Positions 25,380 to 34,891 of a stretch of 64,000 bases of DNA are shown here, one piece after another (within the stretch, counting starts at the first letter, position 1; each line of letters opens with the position of its first letter). A program made the translations under genes and the position numbers. Below the pieces are notes generated by a model, which had not been told where the DNA came from, searched no databases, and saw nothing but the letters and a program-made list of their open reading frames with translations. The DNA comes from Sporomusa malonica (lineage in GTDB: Bacteria; Bacillota; Negativicutes; Sporomusales; Sporomusaceae). The DNA is taken from the NCBI RefSeq assembly GCF_041428715.1, contig NZ_CP155572.1; one strand, 5' to 3'.

Positions 25380-26140
25380 GCCACCTCCCCGGCCCAGAAT
25401 ACCGGCCCGTCAGTGCACACCTTATGCCGCTTGCCACTGCTGCTGGCACAGGTACAGGACAAGCAGGCGCCAACGCCGCAAGCCATATATTCTTCCAAAG
25501 AGACCTGACAAGGAATACCGTTGCGGGCCGCAGCCTCAGCCACACCCTTAAGCATGGCGTGCGGACCGCAGGCGTAGATAATATCAAACTTATCTTGTTT
25601 TAATAATTCAGGCAGGATATCGACCGTAAAGCCACGGTGGCCGACACTGCCGTCGTCGGATGTAATATGGATATTCTGACACACCGATGTGTAAATGCTA
25701 GGCCAAAATAATTCCTGTTCATTGCGTCCGCCCATCAGCACAGTGGCTGGGCGTGAACAAAAAGCTTTGGCCAGCATAACGAGAGGCGCTAGACCCATGC
25801 CGCCCCCTACTAAGAGGGGGCGCTGGCCGGTTAAAGCAAACCCATTGCCCAGCGGCCCCATACAATCAATATTGTCTCCTGGTCGAAGCTTTGTCATTAA
25901 AGCCGTCCCTCGACCAACAACCCGGTAGATGATAGTGAGAGTTCCCTTGGCTGCATCACAGTCGGCAATACTAAACGGCCGCCGCAGAAGCGGATCAAGG
26001 GTATCGGCCAGCCGGATATGGACAAACTGGCCAGGACGGGTGATACTGGCAATCTCGGGTGCAGTCACTACCAACTCAAATACATCCCCAACAATGGTAC
26101 TGTGTTCAATTACTTGAGCTGTTACACAGGTTTTACTCAC
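25373..26140 (-). CDS. pyrK: Dihydroorotate dehydrogenase B, electron-transfer subunit
   Basis: A 255-residue FAD/[2Fe-2S] protein. FAD-binding R-R-P-F-S-I-A-D about residue 53, NAD-binding GGGMGLAPL about 112, and the [2Fe-2S] cysteines in C-G-V-G-A-C-L-S-C plus a later Cys (HKVC). It couples PyrD to NAD+. It overlaps carB by 8 bp. Confidence 0.95.
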   Translation of the reverse strand: MSKTCVTAQVIEHSTIVGDVFELVVTAPEIASITRPGQFVHIRLADTLDPLLRRPFSIADCDAAKGTLTIIYRVVGRGTALMTKLRPGDNIDCMGPLGNGFALTGQRPLLVGGGMGLAPLVMLAKAFCSRPATVLMGGRNEQELFWPSIYTSVCQNIHITSDDGSVGHRGFTVDILPELLKQDKFDIIYACGPHAMLKGVAEAAARNGIPCQVSLEEYMACGVGACLSCTCASSSGKRHKVCTDGPVFWAGEVAW

Positions 26141-29100
26141 GGACTCTTTCGCCTCCGCCTACATAGTCCTGCAGTGCCAGCACATAGAGGAACTTTCTTT
26201 GGCGAATGATGCTCAGTACATCAAGAACAGCGGTGGCTGTATCCATTGAGGTCAGACATAAGAGCGAATGTTCTACTGCAGCCCTTCTGATTTTGAAACC
26301 GTCACTTTCAAAGTCCCGTCCCTTAGTTAAGGTATTAATAACCATATTTATTTTGCCAGCCTTGATCATCTCAATAATCTGAGGCTGCTGTTCATGCAGC
26401 TTAGGCACCGTGCTTACCCTTAAGCCCAGTGACCGGAGGTACTCAGCAGTACCGCTGGTAGCAATAAGCTCATAACCAATTTTGGCAAACTCTCTTGCGA
26501 TTTCCCCAGCCTCGGGTTTGTCTTTATCGGCAACAGTAATAAGTACTGTTCCCTCTTGCGGCACATTCATTCCGGCACCCAAAATGCCTTTATATAAAGC
26601 TCTGGCATATTGATAGTCAATCCCCATGACCTCACCGGTTGATTTCATTTCTGGTCCAAGCGAGATATCTACTTGCTGCATTTTAGCGAAAGAGAATACC
26701 GGCACCTTTACCGCAATGTACTCTCTGGCTGGCATAAGCCCAGGAACGTATCCCATCCCTTTTAGGGTATCGCCAAGTGCTATGCGGGTAGCCACATCGA
26801 CCATTGGCACATCGGTAATTTTGCTCAAGAAAGGGATTGTCCGGCTAGACCGTGGATTTACTTCAATTACATATACTTCGTCATCCACAATTACATATTG
26901 GATATTGATTAAGCCTTTTACCTGAAGCCCTTTCGCCAGGCGTCCAGTATAGTCGACAATTGTATCTATTACGTTTTGCGACAGCGTCTGGGGTGGATAT
27001 ACGGCGATACTATCGCCAGAGTGTACACCGGCACGCTCGATATGTTCCATAATGCCTGGGATAAGGAAATCATCGCCGTCAGCTATGGCGTCAACCTCAA
27101 CCTCAGTACCCTGCATATAGCGGTCAACCAGAACCGGATGTTCAGGTGATGCTTTAACAGCCCGCACCATATAATCCTTTAACTCAGCTTCGTTGTAGAC
27201 AATTTCCATGGCCCGTCCGCCAAGTACATAGGACGGACGAACGACAACCGGATAGCCGATACGCGCAGCCGCCGCTGGAGCCATAGCAGCATCAGTAACC
27301 GTTTCACCTTTAGGCCGTGGAATATTAAGTTGCCCTAAGAGTTCTTCAAATTTTTCCCGGTCTTCAGCCCGGTCAATCCCTTCCACACTTGTGCCAAAAA
27401 CTTTGACACCAGCTCTTACTAGTGGTCCCGCAAGGTTAATGGCCGTCTGTCCGCCGAACTGGACGATGACACCATCAGGTTTTTCTTTATCAATAATATT
27501 CAGTACATCTTCGGGTGTAAGCGGTTCAAAGTACAGACGATCTGAGGTGTCAAAGTCAGTAGAAACCGTTTCAGGGTTATTATTGACAATAACCGATTCG
27601 ATACCCATTTCTCTAAGCGCCCAGACTGAGTGCACCGAGCAATAGTCAAATTCTATGCCTTGACCGATACGAATGGGGCCTGAACCCAGCACCATAACTT
27701 TGCGCTTATCGGTTGTCACAACCTCATCTTCTTGCGCATAGGTCGAATAGTAGTACGGTGTAACAGCCTCAAACTCGGCCGCGCAGGTGTCTACCATCTT
27801 ATAACTTGGAATAATATTGGCCTGTTTGCGCATTTTCCTGATTTGGAAGACTGTTTTGCCAGTAAGCTCAGCAATGGTCTTATCGGCAAAACCTATTTTC
27901 TTGGCAGCAAGCAGCACTTCATTCGACAATTCTTTGCTGATTTGCCGTTCCATGTCCACAATGTTTTCAATCTTGTCTAAGAAAAAGTTATCAATGGCTG
28001 TTATCTCATGAATTTCAGCTACTGTTACACCCCGGCGTATGGCCTCGGCAATAACAAAGGCTCGCTCATCATTGGCAAGGCTGATCTTTTCCTTTATTTC
28101 CTGATCACTCAGCTTGGCAAATTCGGGAATATACAGACGGTTAATGCCAATCTCAAGCGAACGCACAGCCTTCAATAACGCACCTTCAAAATTACGATCA
28201 ATGGACATAACCTCGCCAGTGGCCTTCATTTGAGTGCCAAGAATCCGGTCGGCAAAGTTAAATTTATCAAACGGCCAACGTGGAAACTTAACTACCACGT
28301 AATCAAGCGCCGGTTCAAAGCATGCCTTGGTTTTGCCTGTTACTGTATTGGTAATCTCATCTAGGGTATAGCCAATAGCAATTTTAGTAGCGACTTTAGC
28401 GATTGGGTAGCCTGTGGCCTTGGAGGCCAAGGCACTAGAGCGGCTTACCCGCGGGTTAACCTCAATGACTATATATTTGCTGCTTTTAGGGTCAAGGGCG
28501 TACTGTACGTTACAACCGCCTTCAATTCCCAAGGAGCGGATGATTTTGAGCGAGGAGCTTCTCAGCATCTGGTATTCATAATCAGTCAAGGTCTGTGATG
28601 GCGCAACAACAATACTGTCGCCAGTATGAATGCCAACAGGGTCAAAATTCTCCATGTTACATACTGTGATGCAGTTATCAGCAGCGTCACGGATGACTTC
28701 GTACTCGATTTCCTTCCAGCCTGCCACACTGCGCTCAATAAGGGCTTGGCCAATCAGGCTGTGCTTCAGTCCTCTATTTACTGTATCAATAAGTTCCTCG
28801 TCACTGTGGGCAATGCCGCCGCCTGTCCCCCCCAGGGTATATGCAGGACGCACAATCAGTGGATAACCTATTTCCTGGGCAAATTTGAGCGCACTCTCAA
28901 TATCTTCAACAATCGTACTCTCAGGAATAGGCTGGCCGAGTTCCTCCATAGTGGCTTTGAATAATTCTCTGTCTTCCGCCTTTTTAATGGCTTCGATCGG
29001 AGTACCCAGCAGCTCTACCTGATATTTTTCCAGAACACCGTTTTCAGCCAGTTTAACTGCCAGGTTAAGGCCAGCCTGACCGCCTAAGGTAGCTAAAAGG

Positions 29101-29354
29101 CCGTCCGGACGTTCTTTTGCGATAATCTCTTCTAAATATTCAGGGGTAAGGGGCTCAATATATACCCAATCAGCAATATTGGTATCTGTCATGATGGTCG
29201 CCGGATTGCTGTTGACCAGCACCACCTCAAAACCTTCTTCTTTAAGTGCCTGACACGCCTGAGTGCCGGCATAATCAAATTCGGCAGCTTGGCCAATCAC
29301 TATCGGGCCTGAACCGATTACCATAACCTTACGCAGCTTTTGTTTTTTCGGCAC
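26133..29354 (-). CDS. carB: Carbamoyl-phosphate synthase, large subunit
   Basis: 1073 residues, full length for CarB. Two homologous ATP-grasp halves, each starting with a K-V-M-V-(I/L)-G-S-G-P-I-(V/R)-I-G-Q motif (about residues 8 and 555), then an oligomerisation region and a C-terminal MGS-like allosteric domain from about 940. It makes carbamoyl phosphate from glutamine-derived ammonia, bicarbonate and 2 ATP. Lies 2 bp downstream of carA. Confidence 0.97.
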   Translation of the reverse strand: MPKKQKLRKVMVIGSGPIVIGQAAEFDYAGTQACQALKEEGFEVVLVNSNPATIMTDTNIADWVYIEPLTPEYLEEIIAKERPDGLLATLGGQAGLNLAVKLAENGVLEKYQVELLGTPIEAIKKAEDRELFKATMEELGQPIPESTIVEDIESALKFAQEIGYPLIVRPAYTLGGTGGGIAHSDEELIDTVNRGLKHSLIGQALIERSVAGWKEIEYEVIRDAADNCITVCNMENFDPVGIHTGDSIVVAPSQTLTDYEYQMLRSSSLKIIRSLGIEGGCNVQYALDPKSSKYIVIEVNPRVSRSSALASKATGYPIAKVATKIAIGYTLDEITNTVTGKTKACFEPALDYVVVKFPRWPFDKFNFADRILGTQMKATGEVMSIDRNFEGALLKAVRSLEIGINRLYIPEFAKLSDQEIKEKISLANDERAFVIAEAIRRGVTVAEIHEITAIDNFFLDKIENIVDMERQISKELSNEVLLAAKKIGFADKTIAELTGKTVFQIRKMRKQANIIPSYKMVDTCAAEFEAVTPYYYSTYAQEDEVVTTDKRKVMVLGSGPIRIGQGIEFDYCSVHSVWALREMGIESVIVNNNPETVSTDFDTSDRLYFEPLTPEDVLNIIDKEKPDGVIVQFGGQTAINLAGPLVRAGVKVFGTSVEGIDRAEDREKFEELLGQLNIPRPKGETVTDAAMAPAAAARIGYPVVVRPSYVLGGRAMEIVYNEAELKDYMVRAVKASPEHPVLVDRYMQGTEVEVDAIADGDDFLIPGIMEHIERAGVHSGDSIAVYPPQTLSQNVIDTIVDYTGRLAKGLQVKGLINIQYVIVDDEVYVIEVNPRSSRTIPFLSKITDVPMVDVATRIALGDTLKGMGYVPGLMPAREYIAVKVPVFSFAKMQQVDISLGPEMKSTGEVMGIDYQYARALYKGILGAGMNVPQEGTVLITVADKDKPEAGEIAREFAKIGYELIATSGTAEYLRSLGLRVSTVPKLHEQQPQIIEMIKAGKINMVINTLTKGRDFESDGFKIRRAAVEHSLLCLTSMDTATAVLDVLSIIRQRKFLYVLALQDYVGGGERVRE

Positions 29355-29356
29355 CG

Positions 29357-30433
29357 TTAGTTCCCCCTTGCCTTATTCATTTCTTTGTTGAGTATTCTCA
29401 TAAAGTCTTCAAACAAGTAGGTGCTATCATCCGGCCCTGGAGCGGCTTCGGGGTGATACTGCACAGAGAATACCGGCAAGCTGTTGTGCCGCATACCTTC
29501 AATAGTCTCATCATTAACGGCGCGATGAGTGACTGTCACGTCAAGCTCAGCAAGCGACTTCTCTTCGATCGCATATCCGTGATTTTGAGATGTTATATAT
29601 ACCCGGCTTGTTGATAAATCCTTTACCGGATGGTTGGAACCACGATGACCAAACTTCAGTTTATAGGTATCGCCGCCTAAAGCCAACGCTAACAACTGAT
29701 GACCAAGGCAGATGCCAAAAATCGGCTTTTTGCCAATCAGTTCGCGAACTGTCGCCACAGGCGCATCTTTCGGGTCGCCAGGTCCATTAGACAAGAATAT
29801 GCCGTCAGGATTAAGCGCCAGCACCTCGGCTGCACAAGTATGAGCAGGCAGCACAGTAAGGTCACAACCAGCTTGAGCCATGGAGTTTAAGATATTGCGT
29901 TTAATACCAAAATCCATAACCGCTATGCGGGGCCCATTGCCTGGTATCCGGTATACTTCCTTAGTTGTAACTTCATTGACAACCTCAATAAAAGGCGGTC
30001 TGCCAAACAGCTCAGCAATCTCGCTTTCCTGCGCATCAGCTGACACGATAACGCCCTTCATGGTTCCATGTGAACGTATCCGTCTGGTGATAGCCCGGGT
30101 GTCTACGCCATATATACAGGGAATATCCCTTGCTTGTAGATAAGAAATCAAGGAACCTTCTGCCTGCCAGCTGCTCGGTTTACCGCAAAGCTCGCTGACT
30201 ACAAAACCGCGCACAAACGATTGTCTGGCTTGTTCAAATATGTCAGCAACTCCATAGTTGCCGATAAGCGGGTAGGTCATTGTTACAATTTGTCCACAGT
30301 AAGACGGATCTGTTAATACTTCTTGGTAACCGGTCATACCGGTATTGAATACTACTTCCCCAACTGCTTTAGTACCGGAAGCAAGCATCCCTTGGAAAAC
30401 GCTGCCGTCTTCCAATATCAGTTTGCCAATCAT
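29357..30433 (-). CDS. carA: Carbamoyl-phosphate synthase, glutaminase subunit
   Basis: A 358-residue protein with an N-terminal CPSase small-subunit domain and a class I glutaminase domain. The nucleophile Cys is in F-G-I-C-L-G-H-Q and the His/Glu pair is in Q-Y-H-P-E-A. It overlaps the pyrC stop by 4 bp. Confidence 0.97.
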   Translation of the reverse strand: MIGKLILEDGSVFQGMLASGTKAVGEVVFNTGMTGYQEVLTDPSYCGQIVTMTYPLIGNYGVADIFEQARQSFVRGFVVSELCGKPSSWQAEGSLISYLQARDIPCIYGVDTRAITRRIRSHGTMKGVIVSADAQESEIAELFGRPPFIEVVNEVTTKEVYRIPGNGPRIAVMDFGIKRNILNSMAQAGCDLTVLPAHTCAAEVLALNPDGIFLSNGPGDPKDAPVATVRELIGKKPIFGICLGHQLLALALGGDTYKLKFGHRGSNHPVKDLSTSRVYITSQNHGYAIEEKSLAELDVTVTHRAVNDETIEGMRHNSLPVFSVQYHPEAAPGPDDSTYLFEDFMRILNKEMNKARGN

Positions 30434-31719
30434 TTAAGCACCTCGCCATTTTGCATAATTATACTGCCGTTCACTATAGTAATTAGCGATTTACCCCTTA
30501 AATTCCTGCCTTCAAATGGCGAATGTTTGCCACGGGTATAAAATTTTATGCAGTCTACAGTCCATTGATATTCAGTATCAATGATTGTAATGTCTGCCGG
30601 AGCGCCAACTTTCAGGACTCCACTCTCCAGGCCGAGAATTTTGGCAGGCCTATATGACATCTTTTCAATTACTTCTAATAGTGTTAGCTTCCCAGTGTGA
30701 TATAATCCTGTCAGCACAACCCCCAACGCTGTTTCCAGTCCAGCAAAGCCGCTAGGAGCGTAACGGAACTCAACATCCTTTTCTTCAAAAGCATGGGGTG
30801 CGTGGTCGGTAGCAATTGCATCCAGTGTACCGTCTTTTAACCCGGCGACTAGCGCCTCAACATGGTCAGCTGACCGGAGTGGCGGATTTACTTTAAAGGC
30901 TGTATTAAACGTTTTTAGTTCATCATCAGTCAGTGTCAAATGATGGGGTGTTACTTCAGCCGTTACTTTTACACCCCGCTGTTTGGCTTGGCGGATAAGC
31001 TCAACCGCCCCTTTACTGCTTACATGAGCGATGTGGATAGGCGAGTTTGTATATTCAGCCAGCATAATATCTTTGGCTACCGCAATATCTTCAGCAACAG
31101 ACGGCCGACCTTTAAGTCCCAGCATGGCCGATACCTCACCCTCATGCATGAAACCTTCACTGGCAAGTTCTTCATCCTCTGAATGAGTAATTACAGGCCG
31201 CCCAAACATTCCTGTATATTCAAGGCCAGTCTTTAAGAGACGGGTACTGTCCAGATGACCACCATCATCGGAAATAGCTACCACCCCTGCCTGAATCATA
31301 TCACCGATCTCAGCAAGCTCCTTACCTTCCAAGCCTTTGCTGAGCGCACCAATTATTTTGAGGTTGACAACGCCTTCTGTTTGCCCTCGCTGGATTAAAC
31401 CAGATACCAGGATTGAGTTATCGACAACCGGTTTAGTGTTCGGCATGCAGGCCACTGTAGTGAAACCACCCGCTGCTGCTGCACGTGTTCCTGAAGCAAT
31501 GTCTTCCTTGGCTTCCAGGCCCGGCTCTCTCAAATGTACGTGCATATCAACAAAACCTGGTGTTACTACCAAGCCAGCAGCATCAAGAATCTCAGCCCCA
31601 TCGATTGCAAGATTTTGGCCAATCTCAGCGATCCTGCCATCTTCGATTAATATATCGCCTACTGTATCCATGTTATCTGCCGGGTTAATAATTCGCCCGC
31701 CTTTAATTAGCAGCTTCAA
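30430..31719 (-). CDS. pyrC: Dihydroorotase
   Basis: A 429-residue amidohydrolase of the long class I type. Metal ligands in D-M-H-V-H-L-R-E-P-G (about 58-67) and D-H-A-P-H (about 305). It cyclises carbamoyl aspartate. It overlaps pyrB by 17 bp. Confidence 0.96.
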   Translation of the reverse strand: MKLLIKGGRIINPADNMDTVGDILIEDGRIAEIGQNLAIDGAEILDAAGLVVTPGFVDMHVHLREPGLEAKEDIASGTRAAAAGGFTTVACMPNTKPVVDNSILVSGLIQRGQTEGVVNLKIIGALSKGLEGKELAEIGDMIQAGVVAISDDGGHLDSTRLLKTGLEYTGMFGRPVITHSEDEELASEGFMHEGEVSAMLGLKGRPSVAEDIAVAKDIMLAEYTNSPIHIAHVSSKGAVELIRQAKQRGVKVTAEVTPHHLTLTDDELKTFNTAFKVNPPLRSADHVEALVAGLKDGTLDAIATDHAPHAFEEKDVEFRYAPSGFAGLETALGVVLTGLYHTGKLTLLEVIEKMSYRPAKILGLESGVLKVGAPADITIIDTEYQWTVDCIKFYTRGKHSPFEGRNLRGKSLITIVNGSIIMQNGEVLK

Positions 31720-32659
31720 TGTGAGTCCCTCCCATCAACACCAAAAATAGCAGTGCCATTCTGATTGCCAGCCCGTTTTTTACCTGCTCTTGTATAGCAG
31801 ACTGCTCGCCATAGGCTATGTCTGGAGCAATTTCAAGCCCTCGATTCATTGGACCCGGATGCATTAAGAGCACATCTTCTTTAGCTAGAGCTAACCGTTT
31901 GGCGTTAACACCAAATATACGGGCATACTCCCGCGCTGACGGGAACAGTCCTTTTTGCTGGCGCTCACGCTGAATGCGAAGTACATTCACGACATCAGCC
32001 TGATCGAGCGCTTCTTCAACGCGGTTATGGACATGTATACCGGTTTTTTCAATACCGCGTGGCAGCAGTGTTTGCGGTCCGGCAATATGGACTTCAGCCC
32101 CCATTGCAAGAAGTCCCCAGATGTTTGAGCGAGCTACCCGGCTATGTAAGATATCACCAATGATAGCCACTTTAAGTCCAGCAATCTTTCCTTTATATTG
32201 TTTAATGGTAAACATATCCAACAATCCCTGAGTCGGATGTTCATGTGCGCCATCACCAGCATTAATAATTACCGGTTTCACGACGCTTGCGGCAAATTGC
32301 GCTGAGCCTTCGGCCTCATGGCGCATAACGACAATGTCTACCCCCATGGCTTCGACGGTGAGGAGGGTATCACGCAGGCTTTCCCCTTTGGCAACACTGC
32401 TTGAGCTTGTAGAAATGTTAACAACGTCAGCGCCAAGATATTTGCCAGCCAATTCAAACGAGGTCCGCGTCCGGGTGCTGTTCTCAAAAAACAGATTAAC
32501 GATTGATTTACCGCGCAGTGTTGGCGCTTTTTTGATATCGCGGTCGATGATGTTTTTCATTTCTTTAGCAGTATCAAGAATTAGGTCCATTTCGGCTGCA
32601 GACATAGTCTCAAGACCAAGGATATCCTTGTTTCGCAGCGATACTTGAGCTTTACTCAT
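31703..32659 (-). CDS. pyrB: Aspartate carbamoyltransferase, catalytic subunit
   Basis: A 318-residue transcarbamoylase with the carbamoyl-phosphate motif S-T-R-T-R-T-S-F-E (about 60-68) and H-P-T-Q about 141. The ATG at 32659 is preferred over the preceding GTG; a GGGGG site lies 8 nt upstream. First structural gene of the operon. No pyrI or pyrR gene is in the window, so PyrR must be encoded elsewhere. Confidence 0.96.
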   Translation of the reverse strand: MSKAQVSLRNKDILGLETMSAAEMDLILDTAKEMKNIIDRDIKKAPTLRGKSIVNLFFENSTRTRTSFELAGKYLGADVVNISTSSSSVAKGESLRDTLLTVEAMGVDIVVMRHEAEGSAQFAASVVKPVIINAGDGAHEHPTQGLLDMFTIKQYKGKIAGLKVAIIGDILHSRVARSNIWGLLAMGAEVHIAGPQTLLPRGIEKTGIHVHNRVEEALDQADVVNVLRIQRERQQKGLFPSAREYARIFGVNAKRLALAKEDVLLMHPGPMNRGLEIAPDIAYGEQSAIQEQVKNGLAIRMALLFLVLMGGTHIEAAN

Positions 32660-32688
32660 CACACACTCCCCCTTGATTTAAAAAAACA

Positions 32689-32786
32689 AACTCCTTGCCC
32701 GAATAAGCAAGGAGTTGTATCAATGGCCATGCCAAATAAGCATAATCAACTTGACAACATCCTTGCAGACCTCTCTGGGCCAACTT
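32689..32786 (-). promoter_or_regulatory. PyrR attenuator 2 (pyrB-proximal)
   Basis: The PyrR-binding loop on the minus strand reads CCCAGAGAGGTCTGCAAGG (within 32761-32786), very close to the Bacillus consensus. It is followed by a terminator with 10-bp stem AACTCCTTGC/GCAAGGAGTT (32689-32698, 32707-32716) and a TTTTTTT run. PyrR-UMP binding should favour termination before pyrB. Confidence 0.88.
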
Positions 32787-32822
32787 AAAGGATAGTATTT
32801 GTTATTATCAGATATAATAAAA

Positions 32823-32901
32823 GCCTTCTTGCCGTGAAAAGCGTACAAGAAGGCGTTGATATTCCTTACCGTCCCCCTTGCCAGCCTCACAGGACCAGCT
32901 T
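32823..32901 (-). promoter_or_regulatory. PyrR attenuator 1 (promoter-proximal)
   Basis: A second PyrR loop reads TCCTGTGAGGCTGGCAAGG (within 32876-32901). Its terminator has stem GCCTTCTTG/CAAGAAGGC (32823-32831, 32846-32854) followed by TTTTATTA. Together with attenuator 2 it forms a tandem leader of about 240 nt with no gene between. Confidence 0.85.
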
Positions 32902-32925
32902 AAAGGCCATATTCTTATTGGTTAG

Positions 32926-32955
32926 ATAATAACAGAATTCGCCAAGGGTTGTCAA
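32926..32955 (-). promoter_or_regulatory. pyr operon promoter
   Basis: -35 TTGACA (revcomp of 32950-32955) and -10 TTATTA/TATTAT (revcomp of 32926-32932) at 17-18 bp spacing. Start near 32920, just before attenuator 1. Confidence 0.8.
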
Positions 32956-32978
32956 TAGTAATCTACAAGTATGCCTTC

Positions 32979-33506
32979 CTATAACCCCTTGCGTTCAAGC
33001 CAACGAAAGAAAAAAATCGTTGCAGCCACAAAAGGAACAATGATAAACCAGTGATTGACCGCTAAAACTTGTGGGATGGTAATTTTACCATAGTCACCCC
33101 AGGTAAGCACACTGGTTTTTAAAAAGGGATACGCTTCCGCATATAGCGCCGCCCCAACAAGCATCCCAAAAATTCCCCATAAGGCATCCAAACGACCCTC
33201 GCCCAACGCCCCTAGTGAAGTGCCTGGACAGTAGCCAACCAGCCCCCACCCTAGACCGAAAATGAGACCGCCCACAATAACTCCGCCTAAGATGGTTGGC
33301 TTGATCGCCAATTTAACCATCCCCAGGTCATATAAGAAATATACCCCTACCATGGCGACAACGATATGTGACAGCATAAATTTTACAATAGTCATATCTT
33401 TAAGAAGCAAAGCCGCTAATTGCTTGTCATAGCGAAGAACACGACCTTTTTGGAGGAAAAAGCCGAATAACACACCAGTTATGAAACCATAAACAAGTTC
33501 TGTCAT
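32979..33506 (-). CDS. YeeE/YedE-family half transporter (sulfur compound), second of pair
   Basis: A 175-residue membrane protein with about five helices and the YeeE/YedE (DUF395) motif G-Y-C-P-G-T-S-L. Full-length YeeE/TsuA takes up thiosulfate; split halves (PmpA/PmpB type) are common. It overlaps the partner gene by 4 bp. The Cys in the motif is the proposed sulfur-relay residue. Confidence 0.85.
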   Translation of the reverse strand: MTELVYGFITGVLFGFFLQKGRVLRYDKQLAALLLKDMTIVKFMLSHIVVAMVGVYFLYDLGMVKLAIKPTILGGVIVGGLIFGLGWGLVGYCPGTSLGALGEGRLDALWGIFGMLVGAALYAEAYPFLKTSVLTWGDYGKITIPQVLAVNHWFIIVPFVAATIFFFRWLERKGL

Positions 33507-34021
33507 GACTTACCACCACCCCGGTATAGAAGATTGGCTGTAATCAAACCACCAATAAAAAAACAGGCTAAAGCAATATACCCACTTACAGCAAGTTGCA
33601 GGGAACCACTTAATCCATGACCACTGGGACAACCATCTGCTAAACGGGCACCAAACATTGCAATTATACCGCCAGTAAAAGCTACTATCACCCGAAATGA
33701 GATTCGCGATCCAAAATTTTTCTCCCAGAGAGGTGGCAGCGCTTGCCAGCGAAAACTTCCTGAAGAGATAGCCGCTATGAAGGAACCTACGGCAATACCG
33801 ATAACCATCATCCACTGCCAATCAATCATAGGGATTTCTTTGATAAAATAAGGCATCCCTGACACACGCTCAGGACTAAAAAGTTTTTCAACCATGCCGG
33901 TGGTCCGAACAAACGTGGTGGACGCACCAAGATACTTGCCTGCCAACCAAACTGAACCAATAGACACCAAACCACTTAATGCACCGGCCAAGTATGGATT
34001 CCAGCCTTGATCTTGCTTCAT
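33503..34021 (-). CDS. YeeE/YedE-family half transporter (sulfur compound), first of pair
   Basis: A 172-residue partner with the motif A-D-G-C-P-S-G-H-G-L-S-G (about 130-141), the characteristic Cys of the other YeeE half. About five helices. Expressed from the promoter at 34108-34137 with a leader of about 80 nt that is G/C-rich at its 5' end. Confidence 0.85.
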   Translation of the reverse strand: MKQDQGWNPYLAGALSGLVSIGSVWLAGKYLGASTTFVRTTGMVEKLFSPERVSGMPYFIKEIPMIDWQWMMVIGIAVGSFIAAISSGSFRWQALPPLWEKNFGSRISFRVIVAFTGGIIAMFGARLADGCPSGHGLSGSLQLAVSGYIALACFFIGGLITANLLYRGGGKS

Positions 34022-34107
34022 GACAAATCACTCCTTTTCCATATTTTTGTCACTCTGTTAAGAAGCACCGATTATCGCCATCCCTACGGGGCGGGGGTCT
34101 TATTATT

Positions 34108-34137
34108 ATTATAGTAGTAAAAGTTTTTTTTTGACAA
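34108..34137 (-). promoter_or_regulatory. Promoter of the YeeE/YedE pair
   Basis: -35 TTGTCA (revcomp of 34132-34137), 18-bp spacer, perfect -10 TATAAT (revcomp of 34108-34113). Confidence 0.65.
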
Positions 34138-34180
34138 TATCTCCAAAAAAATATTTATTATTTTCTCTAAAACAAAATAA

Positions 34181-34211
34181 AAAAGGCTTTTGATTTTACT
34201 CAAAGCCTTTT
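34181..34211 (-). terminator. Terminator of the tRNA-Leu array
   Basis: 10-bp stem AAAAGGCTTT/AAAGCCTTTT followed on the minus strand by TTTTATTTTG, 13 bp beyond the last tRNA. Confidence 0.8.
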
Positions 34212-34223
34212 CACAATTTAATT

Positions 34224-34309
34224 TGGTGCGGTTGGTGAGACTTGAACTCACACGCCTTGTGAGCGCCACCCCCTCAAGATGGTGCGTCTGCCGATTCCGC
34301 CACAACCGC
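34224..34309 (-). tRNA. tRNA-Leu (anticodon GAG), copy 2
   Basis: 86 nt with encoded CCA. Anticodon stem CCATC/GGTGG with loop TTGAGGG. The sequence has diverged from the copy at 34583-34668. Confidence 0.93.
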
Positions 34310-34421
34310 ATGTAAATATATAATTGATGTTCTTCGCTCCACTCAGAACTAAGCGATTCACTCATATTCTTGTTTCGCTTTACAGCTCGCAATAATATGG
34401 TTCTCTGCTTATCGCTGCTTA

Positions 34422-34507
34422 TGGTGCGGTCGAGTGGATTTGAACCACCACGAGGTTGCCCCCACTAGCTCCTGAGGCTAGCGCGTCTGCCGTTCCGCCA
34501 CGACCGC
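34422..34507 (-). tRNA. tRNA-Leu (anticodon CAG), copy 2
   Basis: 86 nt with encoded CCA, anticodon loop CTCAGGA on stem CTAGC/GCTAG. Identical to 34770-34855. Confidence 0.95.
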
Positions 34508-34582
34508 ATCTTTATGCTGATAACAATAAAATTATACGATAAAGCATTTATTTCGTCAAGAAAATTTCCATTAATATCTAAT

Positions 34583-34668
34583 TGGTGCGGTAGAATGGAT
34601 TTGAACCATCACGAGGTTGCCCCCGCCAGCCCCTCAAGCTGGTGCGTCTGCCGTTCCGCCACTACCGC
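34583..34668 (-). tRNA. tRNA-Leu (anticodon GAG), copy 1
   Basis: 86 nt with encoded CCA, stem CCAGC/GCTGG, loop TTGAGGG. Confidence 0.95.
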
Positions 34669-34769
34669 GTATTATATATAGGATGTTCCGCGCTATCGCT
34701 TGGAACTAAGCGATTCACACAAGTTTCCGCGTCGCTCTCGCTCCTAAAAACTTGGTTCTCTGCTTAAAT

Positions 34770-34855
34770 TGGTGCGGTCGAGTGGATTTGAACCACCACG
34801 AGGTTGCCCCCACTAGCTCCTGAGGCTAGCGCGTCTGCCGTTCCGCCACGACCGC
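34770..34855 (-). tRNA. tRNA-Leu (anticodon CAG), copy 1
   Basis: 86 nt with encoded CCA, loop CTCAGGA. First gene of the array. Confidence 0.95.
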
Positions 34856-34891
34856 ATCATTATATTGTGTTACGTTAACGCAACATAATGT

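Noticed and set aside
24494..26209. Plus- and minus-strand shadow frames inside pyrD/pyrK/carB
   Set aside because: They lie entirely within strongly conserved pyr genes and have no signals of their own.
34022..34101. Riboswitch in the G/C-rich leader of the YeeE/YedE pair
   Set aside because: The leader is only about 80 nt and matches no aptamer I know; no terminator or sequestering hairpin is evident.
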